A stretch of DNA of 64,000 nucleotides from Eutrophocola sp964629325 (GCA_964629325.1 CAZVSC010000004.1:1-64000), one strand, 5' to 3'. Numbered from the stretch's first letter, positions 25,246-34,778 are shown. Notes: generated by a model from the sequence alone, not told the origin. Made by a program: numbers and translations.

Positions 25246-27703
25246 CGGCGACCATGTTCTCGTCGTGCTCCGGTGCGATGCTGTAGCGGAAGGCATGACT
25301 GTTGGCGATGCCCTTGATCAGTGCCGAGAACCGGTAATCCTCGTCAGCGGCTTCCCTCACGAGCTCACGCACCAGCGGCATATCATCTGCCTCGACCGGT
25401 CGGCCCAGGGCAAAGGTCATCAGCCGGGTGGTGACGGTGCGGGCAAACATGTCCGGGTTGGCGGTCAGTGCTGCCCGAAGATCATCCGGGCCGTTGACCG
25501 GCATGCCGCTGGGCAGTACCCCCGAAGCGTCGATAGCGTCGCGGGAGAAGCGGTCGATATCGCGCCAGTGACCAACGGCATCGAAATTTTCCAGGGCAAA
25601 ACCCAGTGGGTCCATGACGCCGTGGCAGGCAAAGCAGGTTGGATTCTGGCGATGCTGTTCCAGCCTTTCACGTACCGTGGTGGCGGGTTTGCCGACTTCA
25701 TTCTCTGCCAGGTCCTCGACATCGGGCGGGGGCACAGGCGGCGGTGTGCCCATGATGTTCTCGAGGATCCAGGCGCCGCGCAGTACCGGTGAGGTGCGGT
25801 TGGGATAGGCGGATGACATCAGGATGCCGCCTTTGCCCATCAGGCCCCAGCGGGTGGAGTCAACGAGTTCGACGCGGCGGAAACGGTTGCCTTTGACGTT
25901 GCGAATGCCGTAATGCAGGGCCAGGCGCTCATTCAGGTAAGTGTAATTCGCTGTCAGCAGGGCATGCACGCCAAGGTCGTCGCGTATCACGCTGTCGATG
26001 AAAAGCTCCAGCTCACGCTTGAAGTCAGGACGCAGGTCTCCGGCACCGAAGGCGTAGGGGAAGATGCCGCCGTCCGGATTGATTTCATCGAGTTTGGACA
26101 GTTCCAGCCACTGGTAAGCGAAGTTGGACGCCAGGGTCTCGGAGCGCGGATCGGCGATCATGCGTTCGACCTGGGCGTCGAATACAGCAGGCTCTGACAG
26201 CTCGCCGGCCATGGCCAGGTCCAGCAGTTCCCTGTCCGGAATGCTGCTCCACAGGAAGAAGGACAGGCGTGTGGCCAGTTCCAGGTCATCCAGGGCATAA
26301 ATGTCGCCAGGCTCGAGCTCCTCCGGTGCAATGTGGATGCGATAGAGGAAATTGGGGCTCGCCAGGGCGCGCGTCAATGCGCGTCGCACGCCTTCCTCGA
26401 AGCCGCCGATAGTGTGGCCCTGCTCGTAAAAGGCCAGCAGCGGTGCCATGTCCTCTGCAGTCAGCGGGCGCCGGTAGGCAAGCGTGACAAACTCATCGAT
26501 GATCTGTCCGGCACAATCCCGTTCCTGGCTGGCATTCTCGGGATAGCAGCTGAAGATCTTACTCCGGCTCGGGGTGCTGCTGATGCCGGTGGGGTTGTAG
26601 GGGCCGCGGATTTCCACGGACGGGATCGACAGGATGCGGTCCTGCAGGGTGCCGGGAATAGGCGGCTCGAGCCGGTCGTCGGATTCGGCAAAGGTGCGGC
26701 GGATGAAGGTCACGCCTACCTTGTGCGGTCCGGCCGTCGTGGTGAAGCGGATATCCTTGGTCCGGCCGTTGATATCATCCATCGGGGCAGCCTGGTCGAG
26801 ATCGAGCGCAATGCGGTCCTTGTCGCCGCCGAGGACAGTCTGGTACACCTTTTCACCATCGATGGTGACGATCATGGTGTTTTCGAATTCGATATTGAAC
26901 ATCCAGGCGAACAGGTTGAAATCACCGACATTGATGGCGTATTCACCGTCGGCCGGGAACCAGTGCTCCACCAGCATGCCGCCCCGGGTGCCAAGGGGCA
27001 GGCCGGCGATATGCTGTTGCTGGGAGCCGCCGCCCTGCATGCGGATGGGAAGGTCCTCTTCGGGGAAGTAGGTGGTACTGCCGGTGGCCGGCGACTTGTC
27101 ACCGATGGCCTGCTCCATGATGGAACGGGCTGCCAGGACATACTGGTTAATGAAGGCGGGCGTGACATTCAGGGCCTCGGCGATATTGTCGAAACCCTCC
27201 AGCGAGTTGTCTTCGGGCAGAATGTCTGCCGGATTGAATTCGATGCCGGTGAGATCACGAATGGCGTTGGCGTATTCCTTGCGGTTGAGGCGGTGAATGG
27301 GCACGCTGTGATACACCGGCTCTTTTTCCGCCGCTTCATCGAGGTAGCCTTCCAGCCAGGAAACAAAGCTGGTCAGGGTCTCCTCTGGCGGCTTTTTCTG
27401 CCCGGCGGGCGGCATCATGCGGCCGTTGAGCTTCATGACAGCCTTTTCCCAGGTCTCGGTATGCTGCGGCACTTCATCCACGAACATGGTGGTGAAGTCG
27501 ACACCGCCGGAGTAGTCCTCGAAATTATGGCACTCGGTGCAGTATTCGTTGAGGAAGTCCCACTGTTCGTCGGCACGGTCCATGGCGGCATAAGCGGACG
27601 TCTGCTGGGCGAGGGCGCCAGCGGTCGGGGCCAGCGCGAGCAGTGTGGTGATCGTCAGGGCGAGGGTACGCAATTGTCCGGGCCGGGTATCAAGTTTGTT
27701 CAT
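25238..27703 (-). CDS. DUF1592/DUF1588/DUF1585 c-type cytochrome protein
   Basis: An 821-residue exported protein with a signal peptide (about residues 1-33, ending AGALAQ). It has an N-terminal cytochrome-like segment with haem site CTECH and a C-terminal second site CFACHGVMDPLGFALENFD. Between them are the domains usual for this group: DUF1587 (HRLNRKEYANAIRDLTG), DUF1595, DUF1592, DUF1588 and DUF1585. The family is large in Planctomycetes and Acidobacteria and also found in marine gammaproteobacteria, usually beside a DUF1552 gene, which is missing here. Its role is unknown. ATG 27703 (MNKLDTRPG) gives a proper signal peptide. Confidence 0.85.
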   Translation of the reverse strand: MNKLDTRPGQLRTLALTITTLLALAPTAGALAQQTSAYAAMDRADEQWDFLNEYCTECHNFEDYSGGVDFTTMFVDEVPQHTETWEKAVMKLNGRMMPPAGQKKPPEETLTSFVSWLEGYLDEAAEKEPVYHSVPIHRLNRKEYANAIRDLTGIEFNPADILPEDNSLEGFDNIAEALNVTPAFINQYVLAARSIMEQAIGDKSPATGSTTYFPEEDLPIRMQGGGSQQQHIAGLPLGTRGGMLVEHWFPADGEYAINVGDFNLFAWMFNIEFENTMIVTIDGEKVYQTVLGGDKDRIALDLDQAAPMDDINGRTKDIRFTTTAGPHKVGVTFIRRTFAESDDRLEPPIPGTLQDRILSIPSVEIRGPYNPTGISSTPSRSKIFSCYPENASQERDCAGQIIDEFVTLAYRRPLTAEDMAPLLAFYEQGHTIGGFEEGVRRALTRALASPNFLYRIHIAPEELEPGDIYALDDLELATRLSFFLWSSIPDRELLDLAMAGELSEPAVFDAQVERMIADPRSETLASNFAYQWLELSKLDEINPDGGIFPYAFGAGDLRPDFKRELELFIDSVIRDDLGVHALLTANYTYLNERLALHYGIRNVKGNRFRRVELVDSTRWGLMGKGGILMSSAYPNRTSPVLRGAWILENIMGTPPPVPPPDVEDLAENEVGKPATTVRERLEQHRQNPTCFACHGVMDPLGFALENFDAVGHWRDIDRFSRDAIDASGVLPSGMPVNGPDDLRAALTANPDMFARTVTTRLMTFALGRPVEADDMPLVRELVREAADEDYRFSALIKGIANSHAFRYSIAPEHDENMVAGN

Positions 27704-27810
27704 GGTGTCAGGGTACTGGGTAAATTGGAAAAAAATCGGTAACAAATCAGCAAGTATCAGGTGAAAAGCCCTGATTTTGCGTGCTTTCCGGGGTGCTTAT
27801 TGTAATGTGC

Positions 27811-27845
27811 CGCCCCGGGGTCCGTAAACACGGATCCCGGGGGGC
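27811..27845. other. Strong GC-rich hairpin downstream of the flavodoxin gene
   Basis: GCCCCGGGGTCCGT and ACGGATCCCGGGGGGC can pair around a four-base loop just after the minus-strand stop at 27859. No T run follows, so it may stabilise the transcript end or act as a weak terminator. Confidence 0.5.
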
Positions 27846-27858
27846 ATATTCAGGCAAC

Positions 27859-28458
27859 TCAGGCCAGCTTGGCGGTGATTTTCGCCACATGTTCACCCTG
27901 GAATCGCGCAATCGTGAGTTCGTCCTCCGAAGGCATGCGGCTGCCGTCGCTGCCGGTAATGGTGGAGGCGCCGTAAGGTGTGCCACCGGAAATTTCCGCC
28001 ATGTTGGTCATCTGGGGTATGGCATACGGGACGCCGACAATGATCATGCCGTGATGGAGCAGGGTGGTGTGGAAAGAAGTGATGGTGGTTTCCTGGCCGC
28101 CGTGTTGTGAAGCCGTTGACGTGAAGACACTGCCTGGTTTGCCCACCAGCTTGCCTTCCATCCACAGGCCGCCGGTCTGGTCGAGGAAGTTGCGCATCTG
28201 GGCGGCCATGTTGCCGAAGCGTGTGGGTGCGCCGAAGATGATGGCATCGTAATCACCGAGCTCGCCCGGGCTGGCGATTGGGGCATCCTGGTCAAGTTTC
28301 ACCCCGGCGGCCTTGGCCGCCTCCTCGGGCATGAGTTCTGGGACGCGCTTGATGACGACTTCGGTACCCGCGACCTTTTTAGCGCCCTCGGCAACAGCGT
28401 TGGCCATGACTTCCATATGACCGTACATTGAGTAGTACAACACCAGGATCTTGCTCAT
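27859..28458 (-). CDS. wrbA: WrbA-like NAD(P)H:quinone oxidoreductase
   Basis: A 199-residue flavodoxin-fold enzyme that reduces quinones by two electrons in the cytoplasm. The FMN phosphate-binding start is ILVLYYSMYGHMEVMANA, and the loop GAPTRFGNMAAQMRNFLDQTG matches WrbA closely, as do the GGQETTITSFHTTLLHHGM and GGTPYGASTI segments. ATG 28458 is chosen because GAGGTGA lies 8 bases before it; a GTG at 28467 overlaps that site. Length equals E. coli WrbA (198). Confidence 0.92.
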   Translation of the reverse strand: MSKILVLYYSMYGHMEVMANAVAEGAKKVAGTEVVIKRVPELMPEEAAKAAGVKLDQDAPIASPGELGDYDAIIFGAPTRFGNMAAQMRNFLDQTGGLWMEGKLVGKPGSVFTSTASQHGGQETTITSFHTTLLHHGMIIVGVPYAIPQMTNMAEISGGTPYGASTITGSDGSRMPSEDELTIARFQGEHVAKITAKLA

Positions 28459-28647
28459 TAAGTTCACCTCGATTCGGCTTCAATTTGGTTAGGGGCATCA
28501 TAATGGCTTTGCGGCGGCATTTCATGTGTTTCCGTATGCCCCGACAGGCAGCGGCGTTGTACTATATGTCAATCCCTTTATAATGCCGCGCCTTGCTCCT
28601 TCCAATGCGCACAGTGCGCATTCTGTTTAACAATCCAGATATTCCCG

Positions 28648-29352
28648 ATGGCTGACAAACCCGTCATTTACCTTTTGCCAGGCCTGCTGTGCGACCGTGA
28701 TGTGTGGCAGTATCAGGCCAAGGCGCTGGCGGATGCCTGCGAGGTCAGGATACCGGATTACCGAGGCGTGGATTCCCTTACTGCCATGGCAGCGCAAATC
28801 CTGGCCGAGGCACCGCCGCGATTTGCTGTTGCCGGCCATTCCATGGGTGGGCGAGTGGGACTTGAGCTGATTCACTCAGCGCCGGAGCGGATTTCCCATC
28901 TCATCCTGCTCAGTGTCGGTGCCCATGCTGTCACCGACGAGGAGTGCGAGCAGCGCAGCAGTCTGGTCGAGGAAGCCGCCAGTATCGGCATGGATCGTTA
29001 CGCCGCCAGCTGGGCGGATCTCATGCTCGGTTATCGCGACAAGGATAATCCCGCCGTGCGCAGGATCATCGAGACCATGGCCAGGAGGCAGGATCTGGAT
29101 GATTTCATCGCCCATATCACCGCTGGGCTGGGCCGCGCAGACCAGGCGAAGTACCTGCCGGATATCACCATCCCCGTCCTGCTCGTGGTGGGGGAAAAAG
29201 ACACCTGGAGCCCCGTCAGCCAGCACCGGGATATCGAGCGCCTGATTCCCGCTGCCACACTGGCCGTGGTTCCCGGCGCCGGGCACATGGTGCCGCTCGA
29301 TCAGCCCGATGCCGTCAGCCGGCTGATACTGGACTGGCTGCACAGCATATAA
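28648..29352 (+). CDS. Alpha/beta hydrolase
   Basis: A 234-residue hydrolase. The nucleophile elbow is AVAGHSMGGRVGLEL (Ser near residue 73), the acid is in the VVGEKDTWSPV turn and the catalytic His in VPGAGHMVPLDQP. The N-terminal strand VIYLLPGLLCDRDVW supplies the oxyanion hole. It resembles MenH-like and carboxylesterase-type enzymes, but the substrate is not identifiable. It is flanked by the divergent flavodoxin and by the TonB receptor 199 bp downstream. Confidence 0.85.
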   Translation: MADKPVIYLLPGLLCDRDVWQYQAKALADACEVRIPDYRGVDSLTAMAAQILAEAPPRFAVAGHSMGGRVGLELIHSAPERISHLILLSVGAHAVTDEECEQRSSLVEEAASIGMDRYAASWADLMLGYRDKDNPAVRRIIETMARRQDLDDFIAHITAGLGRADQAKYLPDITIPVLLVVGEKDTWSPVSQHRDIERLIPAATLAVVPGAGHMVPLDQPDAVSRLILDWLHSI

Positions 29353-29514
29353 GCCGTTTTGAAAGACCAAATATATGAAAGATAGTGGTTTTTCCGAGAA
29401 CTGCTATTGCACTGCAAAAAACGCTTGGTTAGCATCCTCCTGCAGGTTTTATTATTCGAAATGAATGCCGGGGAATCTGTTCGCATCCTGGTAACGTAAG
29501 ACCATTACAGGGAA

Positions 29515-29532
29515 TACGGACCTTTATCCGTA
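29515..29532. promoter_or_regulatory. Inverted repeat ahead of the TonB receptor gene
   Basis: TACGGA (29515-29520) and TCCGTA (29527-29532) form a perfect 6-bp inverted repeat with a 6-base spacer, 20 bases before the ATG at 29552. CATTAC and GTAATG further out add partial symmetry. It could be an operator or a small mRNA hairpin next to the ribosome site. Confidence 0.45.
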
Positions 29533-29551
29533 ATGTAAACCAGGGGGATCC

Positions 29552-31837
29552 ATGCATACCAGGAAATCAATCCTGGCCGCTGCAATTGCAGCAGCCACAA
29601 TCACACCATCAACCCAAATCCTTGCCCAGCCGGGAAGCGACTCCGTCATCGAGGAGATTGTGGTCACATCACGTAAACGTGAGGAATCCTATGTTGATGT
29701 CCCCGTAGCCGTTACGGTATTCACGGAGAACGAGGTGGAAGCCGCCGGCATTGAGACGCCTGCAGATTTCATCGCACTGACACCGAACGTGACACTCGTG
29801 CAGGTCCAGAACGCCGGCAATTCATTTGTCACGGCGCGTGGTATATCCCAGAACCGCAATACGGAGATGTCCGTGGCAGTGCTGATGGATGGCGTGCTGA
29901 TGGTGAACCCGGCGCAGTTCAACCAGGAATTATTCGATATCCAGCAGATCGAAGTGCTGAAAGGACCCCAGGGTGCCCTTTATGGCCGCAATGCCATTGG
30001 CGGGGCCATCGTGATCAATTCCCGCGAACCTGCGGACTTCATGGAAGGCGCCGTGCGGGTAGGCTATGACTCCGGCGACGGTTATGCCGCCGATGCCTAT
30101 ATCAGCGGGCCGGTTGCAAATTCCGATACCCTGAAATTCCGGGCGGCTGTTTCCCGCAAGGACGTTGACGGCTACCTGGACAATCCTTACCTGGGCGAAA
30201 AGGCCGACCCTTACGAAGATACCTCGGCGAGACTGCGATTCATCTGGGATCCCAGCGATACGTTCCGTGGCGACCTGCGCCTGTTTACCTCAAAACTGGA
30301 AACGCAGGCGCTGTACTACAACATCCGCGAGTCGGCGCCGGCCCCGTTTCCGGGCGCCCCATCTGCCTTTGGCCGGGACAACGGCTATCCGGATTCCGTC
30401 AACGACACCAGTTTGCCTATCCGCGTCAACAACCCGGGGGTCAACGAGCGTGACCTGAGCAATGTTGCCCTGAAGCTGGACTGGGAGCTGGGCAACGGCA
30501 CCCTGACGTCGATCACCTCGTACGACACTCTCGAGGAAGTGCTGACCGGTGACGCGTGGGACTTCCTGCCCACCGATGAAGCGGTGATCCCGACGTTCTT
30601 CGGCTTTCCTGACCAGAACCAGAGCCAGTATCTGGAAGTCGACGCACTGAGCCAGGAAATCCGCTTCACCTCACCGTCAGAAGATCGATTCCGCTGGATC
30701 GTCGGCGCCTATGCGGTGCAGACAGACCGGTTCATCTCTACCGGCAACATGGTGGACACGGGGCAGGGCGTCTTCCCGGTTTACCGTGCACCCCGCGGCA
30801 ATTTCCCCTTCGATTTCGCCACTGATTCCATCAACCCGCAGGTTACCTACCTGGCCGACTCGCAGGACAATTTTGCCTGGGCGGTGTTTGGTGAGATGGC
30901 CTACGACATCAGTGACGCCACCGAAGTGGCCTTTTCGCTGCGCTACGATGATGACGAGCGTGACAACACGACACTGACCCCGACGGCGTTCCTGCCGAAT
31001 GTGGCCGGATTCCCTGAAGGGTTCACCGGTGAAGTCAGGACGCAGAGCTGGGATGAATGGCAGCCGAAACTGACCTGGCGCTACAAGCCCACAGACACCC
31101 TGAGCTACTACGCCTCGCTCAGTCGCGGGTTCCGCAGCGGCGGCTTCAACCAGACCGGCGTTGGTGCCGTGGCCTTTGCTAACGGCTTTCTGGGGGTAGG
31201 TGACACCTACGACGCCGAAGTGGTGGACACTATCGAGGCCGGTGTTAAAGGCCAGTTCATGGACGGCAGGGTGCGTTCCAACTTCACGGTTTTCAGGTCG
31301 GAAGCGGAGGGAACCTATTTCTTCATTTTCCTGGCGGCCAACTCCACCCAGAACCTGGGTAATTTCAATGAAGTGGAATACCAGGGATTTGAATTCGACC
31401 TGGCGGCGCGTCTGACGGATAACCTCAACCTGAATTTCGGTTATGGCTATACCGACAGTGAAATTACCGACTCGGAAACACCAAGGGATATCGGCGATCG
31501 TGCACCCAACGTTTCCAAGTTCACCCTGAATGCCGGGTTTGATTACCATTACCCGATTCAGGCCTTTGGCGAGGGCCTGGAAGCCTTTGTCCGTGTGGAC
31601 TACCAGATACTCGGTGACACCGCATTTTTTGACAATAATCAAGAGGGCACCAATAACCGGGACGACGTACACCTGCTGGATTTCCGTTTTGGAGTAGAAT
31701 TGCCTGACGACTGGACGCTGACAGCCTGGGGCAAGAATGCCCTGGATGAGGAATACAACACCGAGTACTCCACAGGCGGTTTCGTGTTCAAGGCTCTGCC
31801 GGCCCGATTCGGTCTGGATTTTGTGAAACGCTTTTAA
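29552..31837 (+). CDS. TonB-dependent outer-membrane receptor
   Basis: A 761-residue receptor. A signal peptide covers about residues 1-26 (ending TQILAQ). The TonB-box-like segment EEIVVTSRKREESYVDVPV precedes the plug domain, which contains IQQIEVLKGPQGALYGRNAIGG. A beta-barrel follows, ending with the usual aromatic residue (FVKRF). The pattern is that of the large oligotroph-type family (EIVVTARKR plug start) that imports diverse organic compounds rather than classical siderophore receptors. Substrate is not readable, but the catabolic genes around it suggest an organic compound. Confidence 0.93.
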   Translation: MHTRKSILAAAIAAATITPSTQILAQPGSDSVIEEIVVTSRKREESYVDVPVAVTVFTENEVEAAGIETPADFIALTPNVTLVQVQNAGNSFVTARGISQNRNTEMSVAVLMDGVLMVNPAQFNQELFDIQQIEVLKGPQGALYGRNAIGGAIVINSREPADFMEGAVRVGYDSGDGYAADAYISGPVANSDTLKFRAAVSRKDVDGYLDNPYLGEKADPYEDTSARLRFIWDPSDTFRGDLRLFTSKLETQALYYNIRESAPAPFPGAPSAFGRDNGYPDSVNDTSLPIRVNNPGVNERDLSNVALKLDWELGNGTLTSITSYDTLEEVLTGDAWDFLPTDEAVIPTFFGFPDQNQSQYLEVDALSQEIRFTSPSEDRFRWIVGAYAVQTDRFISTGNMVDTGQGVFPVYRAPRGNFPFDFATDSINPQVTYLADSQDNFAWAVFGEMAYDISDATEVAFSLRYDDDERDNTTLTPTAFLPNVAGFPEGFTGEVRTQSWDEWQPKLTWRYKPTDTLSYYASLSRGFRSGGFNQTGVGAVAFANGFLGVGDTYDAEVVDTIEAGVKGQFMDGRVRSNFTVFRSEAEGTYFFIFLAANSTQNLGNFNEVEYQGFEFDLAARLTDNLNLNFGYGYTDSEITDSETPRDIGDRAPNVSKFTLNAGFDYHYPIQAFGEGLEAFVRVDYQILGDTAFFDNNQEGTNNRDDVHLLDFRFGVELPDDWTLTAWGKNALDEEYNTEYSTGGFVFKALPARFGLDFVKRF

Positions 31838-31891
31838 ATGTCATAATATTGCGAATTGAATTTCGCCTGCGAATTGAATGAGGAATACCCA

Positions 31892-32446
31892 ATGAATGCG
31901 CAAAGCAAGCTACCTTCCCGGCTGCATCACAACGCTTATGTGGTGAAGGATCTTGAAACGACCCGCCAGTTTTATGAAGACCTGCTGGGCCTTCCGCTGA
32001 CTGCCACATGGTGTGAAAAAACAGACCTGTTCGGCAAGGAGAGAACCTACTGCCACTGCTTCTTCAGTATTGCGGATGAAAGCGCCCTGGCATTCTTCCA
32101 GTTTGCCGACGCCGAGGATGACGCCCAGTTCGGTCCTGAACTGCCAATCTCCGGCTTCCGCCATATTGCGTTGAAAGTGGAGCAGGATCTGCAGGACGAA
32201 TTGCTGCAGAAGGTCAAAAGTTCCGGCTATCCGGCCGACAAGTATTATTTCCTTGAGCACGGCTACTGCCATTCCCTGTATGTGATCGACCCTGACGGCC
32301 TGATCGTGGAGTTCTGTACCGATCACCCGGACGTGGAAAAGATCAATGCCGAGGTCCTGCCGAAAGCCCACAGTGAGCTCAAGCGCTGGCTGGCCGGCGA
32401 TCACACGCCAAACAACGACGCTTACCACAGGGAACAGCCGGTCTGA
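31892..32446 (+). CDS. VOC family protein (dioxygenase-like)
   Basis: A 184-residue vicinal-oxygen-chelate protein. Metal-ligand candidates are His in LPSRLHHNAYVVKDLE, His in GFRHIALKV and Glu in DPDGLIVEFCTD. The segment TRQFYEDLLGLPLT is the usual first module helix. Some relatives are extradiol dioxygenases or glyoxalases acting on catabolic intermediates; the substrate is unknown. GAGGAATA precedes the ATG at 31892. It is followed by a strong terminator, so it may be the last gene of the receptor unit. Confidence 0.87.
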   Translation: MNAQSKLPSRLHHNAYVVKDLETTRQFYEDLLGLPLTATWCEKTDLFGKERTYCHCFFSIADESALAFFQFADAEDDAQFGPELPISGFRHIALKVEQDLQDELLQKVKSSGYPADKYYFLEHGYCHSLYVIDPDGLIVEFCTDHPDVEKINAEVLPKAHSELKRWLAGDHTPNNDAYHREQPV

Positions 32447-32769
32447 GCTCCGTCCGGCGCCAAAAAGCCGCATCAGCATTAACCCAGGGCCCGGGCTGCG
32501 AAAAAGCAGCGCCGGGCCCTTTTTTTGGGGCTGTGCATAAATTGTGAAAAGTCCAATTATTTGCCAAGGATTTATAGGATAACCACCTGAAATTTGGTAG
32601 ATTATTCTGGCTTGTGGAAAGCAGGGGGAAAACGGGGGATGGTCCGGGAAACCGGCAGTCCATCATTTGGGGGTGCTGGCGCAGCGACCCGATTCCCGCC
32701 CCGGTTTATCTTTTCAAAAACAACTATAGCGCCAAGCAAGCGCGAAAAGTCTGGTTGGAGTCAACATCG
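32447..32769 (+). other. 323-bp intergenic region after the VOC gene
   Basis: This stretch holds the VOC gene terminator (32486-32526) and an A/T-rich leader without a convincing promoter consensus. Open frames starting at 32594 and 32614 here are extensions of the downstream gene frames and are unlikely to be translated. Confidence 0.6.
32486..32526 (+). terminator. Terminator after the VOC gene
   Basis: AGGGCCCGGGCTGC pairs with GCAGC plus CCGGGCCCT around a GAAAAA loop, followed by six T. It is a strong rho-independent terminator 40 bp after the stop codon. Confidence 0.92.
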
Positions 32770-33159
32770 ATGTTTTTACGAATTTATCAACGCATTATCA
32801 AAGGTCTGACAATCGTCCTGGGTCTGGCCATGCTGGCCGGGACTGCCCATGCGCAGGAAGGCCATCCCCTGAAGGGATCCTGGATTGGTGAATGGTCCGG
32901 TAATACCGCCCTGGGTGATTTCGTCCTGGTCGTCATGGACTGGGATGGTGAAACGGTATCCGGCATGATCAACCCCGGCACCGACAACCTGGCGATAGAC
33001 AGCGTCGATCTCGACCCGTCGGACTGGTCCGTGGAGATCAAGGCCGGTGATTACACTATCGATGCTTCCATCGAAAATCTGGAACTGCCTTCCCGTTCGC
33101 TGACAGGCACCTGGAGCAGCAGGAACGGACGCGGCGATTTCGAGATCGTCAGACAGTAG
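32770..33159 (+). CDS. Small exported protein of unknown function
   Basis: A 129-residue protein not recognised as any family. A signal peptide is clear (about residues 1-26, RIIKGLTIVLGLAMLAG, cleavage after AHA). The mature part is mostly beta, with a lipocalin-like look: LKGSWIGEWSG at the start and LTGTWSSRNGRGDFEI at the end, framing a central VLVVMDWDGETVSGMI. ATG 32770 follows GGAG by 10 bases. It precedes the DUF6152 cluster and is probably co-transcribed with it (47-bp gap). Function is not inferred. Confidence 0.7.
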   Translation: MFLRIYQRIIKGLTIVLGLAMLAGTAHAQEGHPLKGSWIGEWSGNTALGDFVLVVMDWDGETVSGMINPGTDNLAIDSVDLDPSDWSVEIKAGDYTIDASIENLELPSRSLTGTWSSRNGRGDFEIVRQ

Positions 33160-33206
33160 TTCGCGGCTTCACGCGAATTGGCGCGAATAGATTGGATACG
33201 CTAGAT

Positions 33207-34349
33207 ATGAAGCAAGAATCGAAAAAGAACAGACTACCGACTCCGGTGAAATTGCTGGCGGGAATGCTGGCTGCTTTCACTTTCAGCACTGTATTTGCCC
33301 ATCACCCCATCCAGGGCAAGTTCGACCCGGGCGCTGATGTCCAGTTTTCGGGCATCGTCACCAAAGTGGACTGGCGCAGCCCTCATGTCCATGTCTTCAT
33401 GAACGTGCGAGAAGGCAGCAGCATGGTGAACTGGGCGGTCGAACTGGAAAACCCCTATATCCTCATCAACAATGGCTGGCAAGAAGATTCCCTGCAGCCC
33501 GGTGACGCCGTGAGTGTTGCCGGTATTCGTGCACGCAACGGCAGCAGGCAGGTCTGGGGTGAACAGGTATCACTCACCGATACCGGTCGCCCGGTTTACA
33601 CGGTGAACGACACGAGTCCGGCCAAGCCGTTGTCACCACGTCCCGTGCCGCGCTGGCCCGAAGACAACCATCCTGTCCTGGGGGCAGTCCCGGGGGGTGC
33701 AGACGGCATCTGGGGCTACCCGACCAGCAAGGCACTCGTTGAGGACGGCGTGAATGTGGGCATGAACGAATACGGTCTGCTCGACAATGTCGCCGATGCA
33801 GCCAAGGTAGCCCCCATGCAGGATTGGGCCCTGGCCCGGTACATTCACCGGCAGGAACGCGACCTGCGCGATGACCCCACATATCTCGACTGTAAACCGC
33901 CGGGTGGTCCGCGCCAGTATCAGTCCGATCTTGGCTTGCAGCTGATCGAGGACAAGCAGAACCAGCGCATATTCGTGCTGCTCGGCAGCGGCAACAGGAA
34001 CTACCGCATCATCCACATGGATGGGCGCGATCCTGTCGGCCTGGTCGGTGGTGATGATGACAACCCCCTGTTCTATGGTCGTTCCGTTGGCCGTTGGGAG
34101 GGCGACACCCTGGTTGTCGACACCGAAGGATTCAACGAGGGATTCTGGTTCACCAATGGCGGCCTGCCGCACACGGACCGGTTATCCATGGTGGAAAAAT
34201 TCACCCGCAAAGATTTCGATACACTGCATTATGAAGTAACTATCGATGACCCGGGAGCTTACACCAGACCCTGGACAGCCAGCTGGGATCTCAGCTGGGT
34301 CGGGGGCGCGGAGCTTCCATTTTCTCTATGCCAGCACAACAGGCAATAA
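33207..34349 (+). CDS. Exported fusion of DUF6152 domain and a second conserved domain
   Basis: A 380-residue protein with a signal peptide ending FSTVFA. The first part (about residues 30-120, HHPIQGKFDPGADVQF to WGEQVSLTDTG) matches the small DUF6152 proteins. The second part (about residues 170-380) matches the next-but-one gene and has the block RWEGDTLVVDTEGFNE followed by GGLPHTDRLSMVEKF and VTIDDPGAYTRPWT. Both domains are common in Acidobacteria and environmental gammaproteobacteria, without known function. ATG 33207 is preferred over TTG 33192. Confidence 0.8.
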   Translation: MKQESKKNRLPTPVKLLAGMLAAFTFSTVFAHHPIQGKFDPGADVQFSGIVTKVDWRSPHVHVFMNVREGSSMVNWAVELENPYILINNGWQEDSLQPGDAVSVAGIRARNGSRQVWGEQVSLTDTGRPVYTVNDTSPAKPLSPRPVPRWPEDNHPVLGAVPGGADGIWGYPTSKALVEDGVNVGMNEYGLLDNVADAAKVAPMQDWALARYIHRQERDLRDDPTYLDCKPPGGPRQYQSDLGLQLIEDKQNQRIFVLLGSGNRNYRIIHMDGRDPVGLVGGDDDNPLFYGRSVGRWEGDTLVVDTEGFNEGFWFTNGGLPHTDRLSMVEKFTRKDFDTLHYEVTIDDPGAYTRPWTASWDLSWVGGAELPFSLCQHNRQ

Positions 34350-34364
34350 ACGAGGTATACACTC

Positions 34365-34778
34365 ATGAAACATCTGATCAAACTGATTCTTGCCGGCTCC
34401 TTGCTGCTCGCCGGCAGTGTATTTGCTCACCACTCCTTCGTGGCCGAGTTCGATTCCAACAAGCCTATCCAGTTACAGGGCATCGTTACCAAGGTCGAAT
34501 GGACCAATCCGCACGTATGGATTTATCTGAACGTGAAGAATGAAGAGACCGGCGAAGTGACCAACTGGGGTGCTGAAATGGGCCCGCCCCACGGACTGCA
34601 GCGCCGCGGCTGGAGAAGGACCACCCTGAATATCGGGACACCGATCACCGTCGACGGCTTCCTGGCCAGGAACGGCACTCCGCGCGTCAATGCGCGCAGC
34701 GTTACCCTGACCGCTACCGGCAGTTCACCGGGCCAGACCCTGGACGCTGATTCCAGTATCGGCAGCGGCCAGCAGTAA
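34365..34778 (+). CDS. DUF6152 family exported protein
   Basis: A 137-residue exported protein with a signal peptide ending AGSVFA, then AHHSFVAEFDSNKP and GIVTKVEWTNPHVWIYLNV, the DUF6152 core. It is similar to the first domain of the preceding fusion protein (shared GIVTKV and ARNG segments), so the two arose by duplication. It lies 15 bp after the fusion gene and 37 bp before the next gene, in one operon. Function is unknown; the AHHSF start with adjacent histidines hints at metal binding, but this is inference. Confidence 0.82.
   Translation: MKHLIKLILAGSLLLAGSVFAHHSFVAEFDSNKPIQLQGIVTKVEWTNPHVWIYLNVKNEETGEVTNWGAEMGPPHGLQRRGWRRTTLNIGTPITVDGFLARNGTPRVNARSVTLTATGSSPGQTLDADSSIGSGQQ

Noticed and set aside
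26333..27742. A 469-residue open frame on the plus strand
   Set aside because: It lies wholly antisense to the DUF1592 gene, has no recognisable domains and shows the composition expected of a shadow frame of a GC-rich gene.
30677..31672. A 331-residue open frame on the minus strand
   Set aside because: It is antisense to the TonB receptor barrel and has no motifs.
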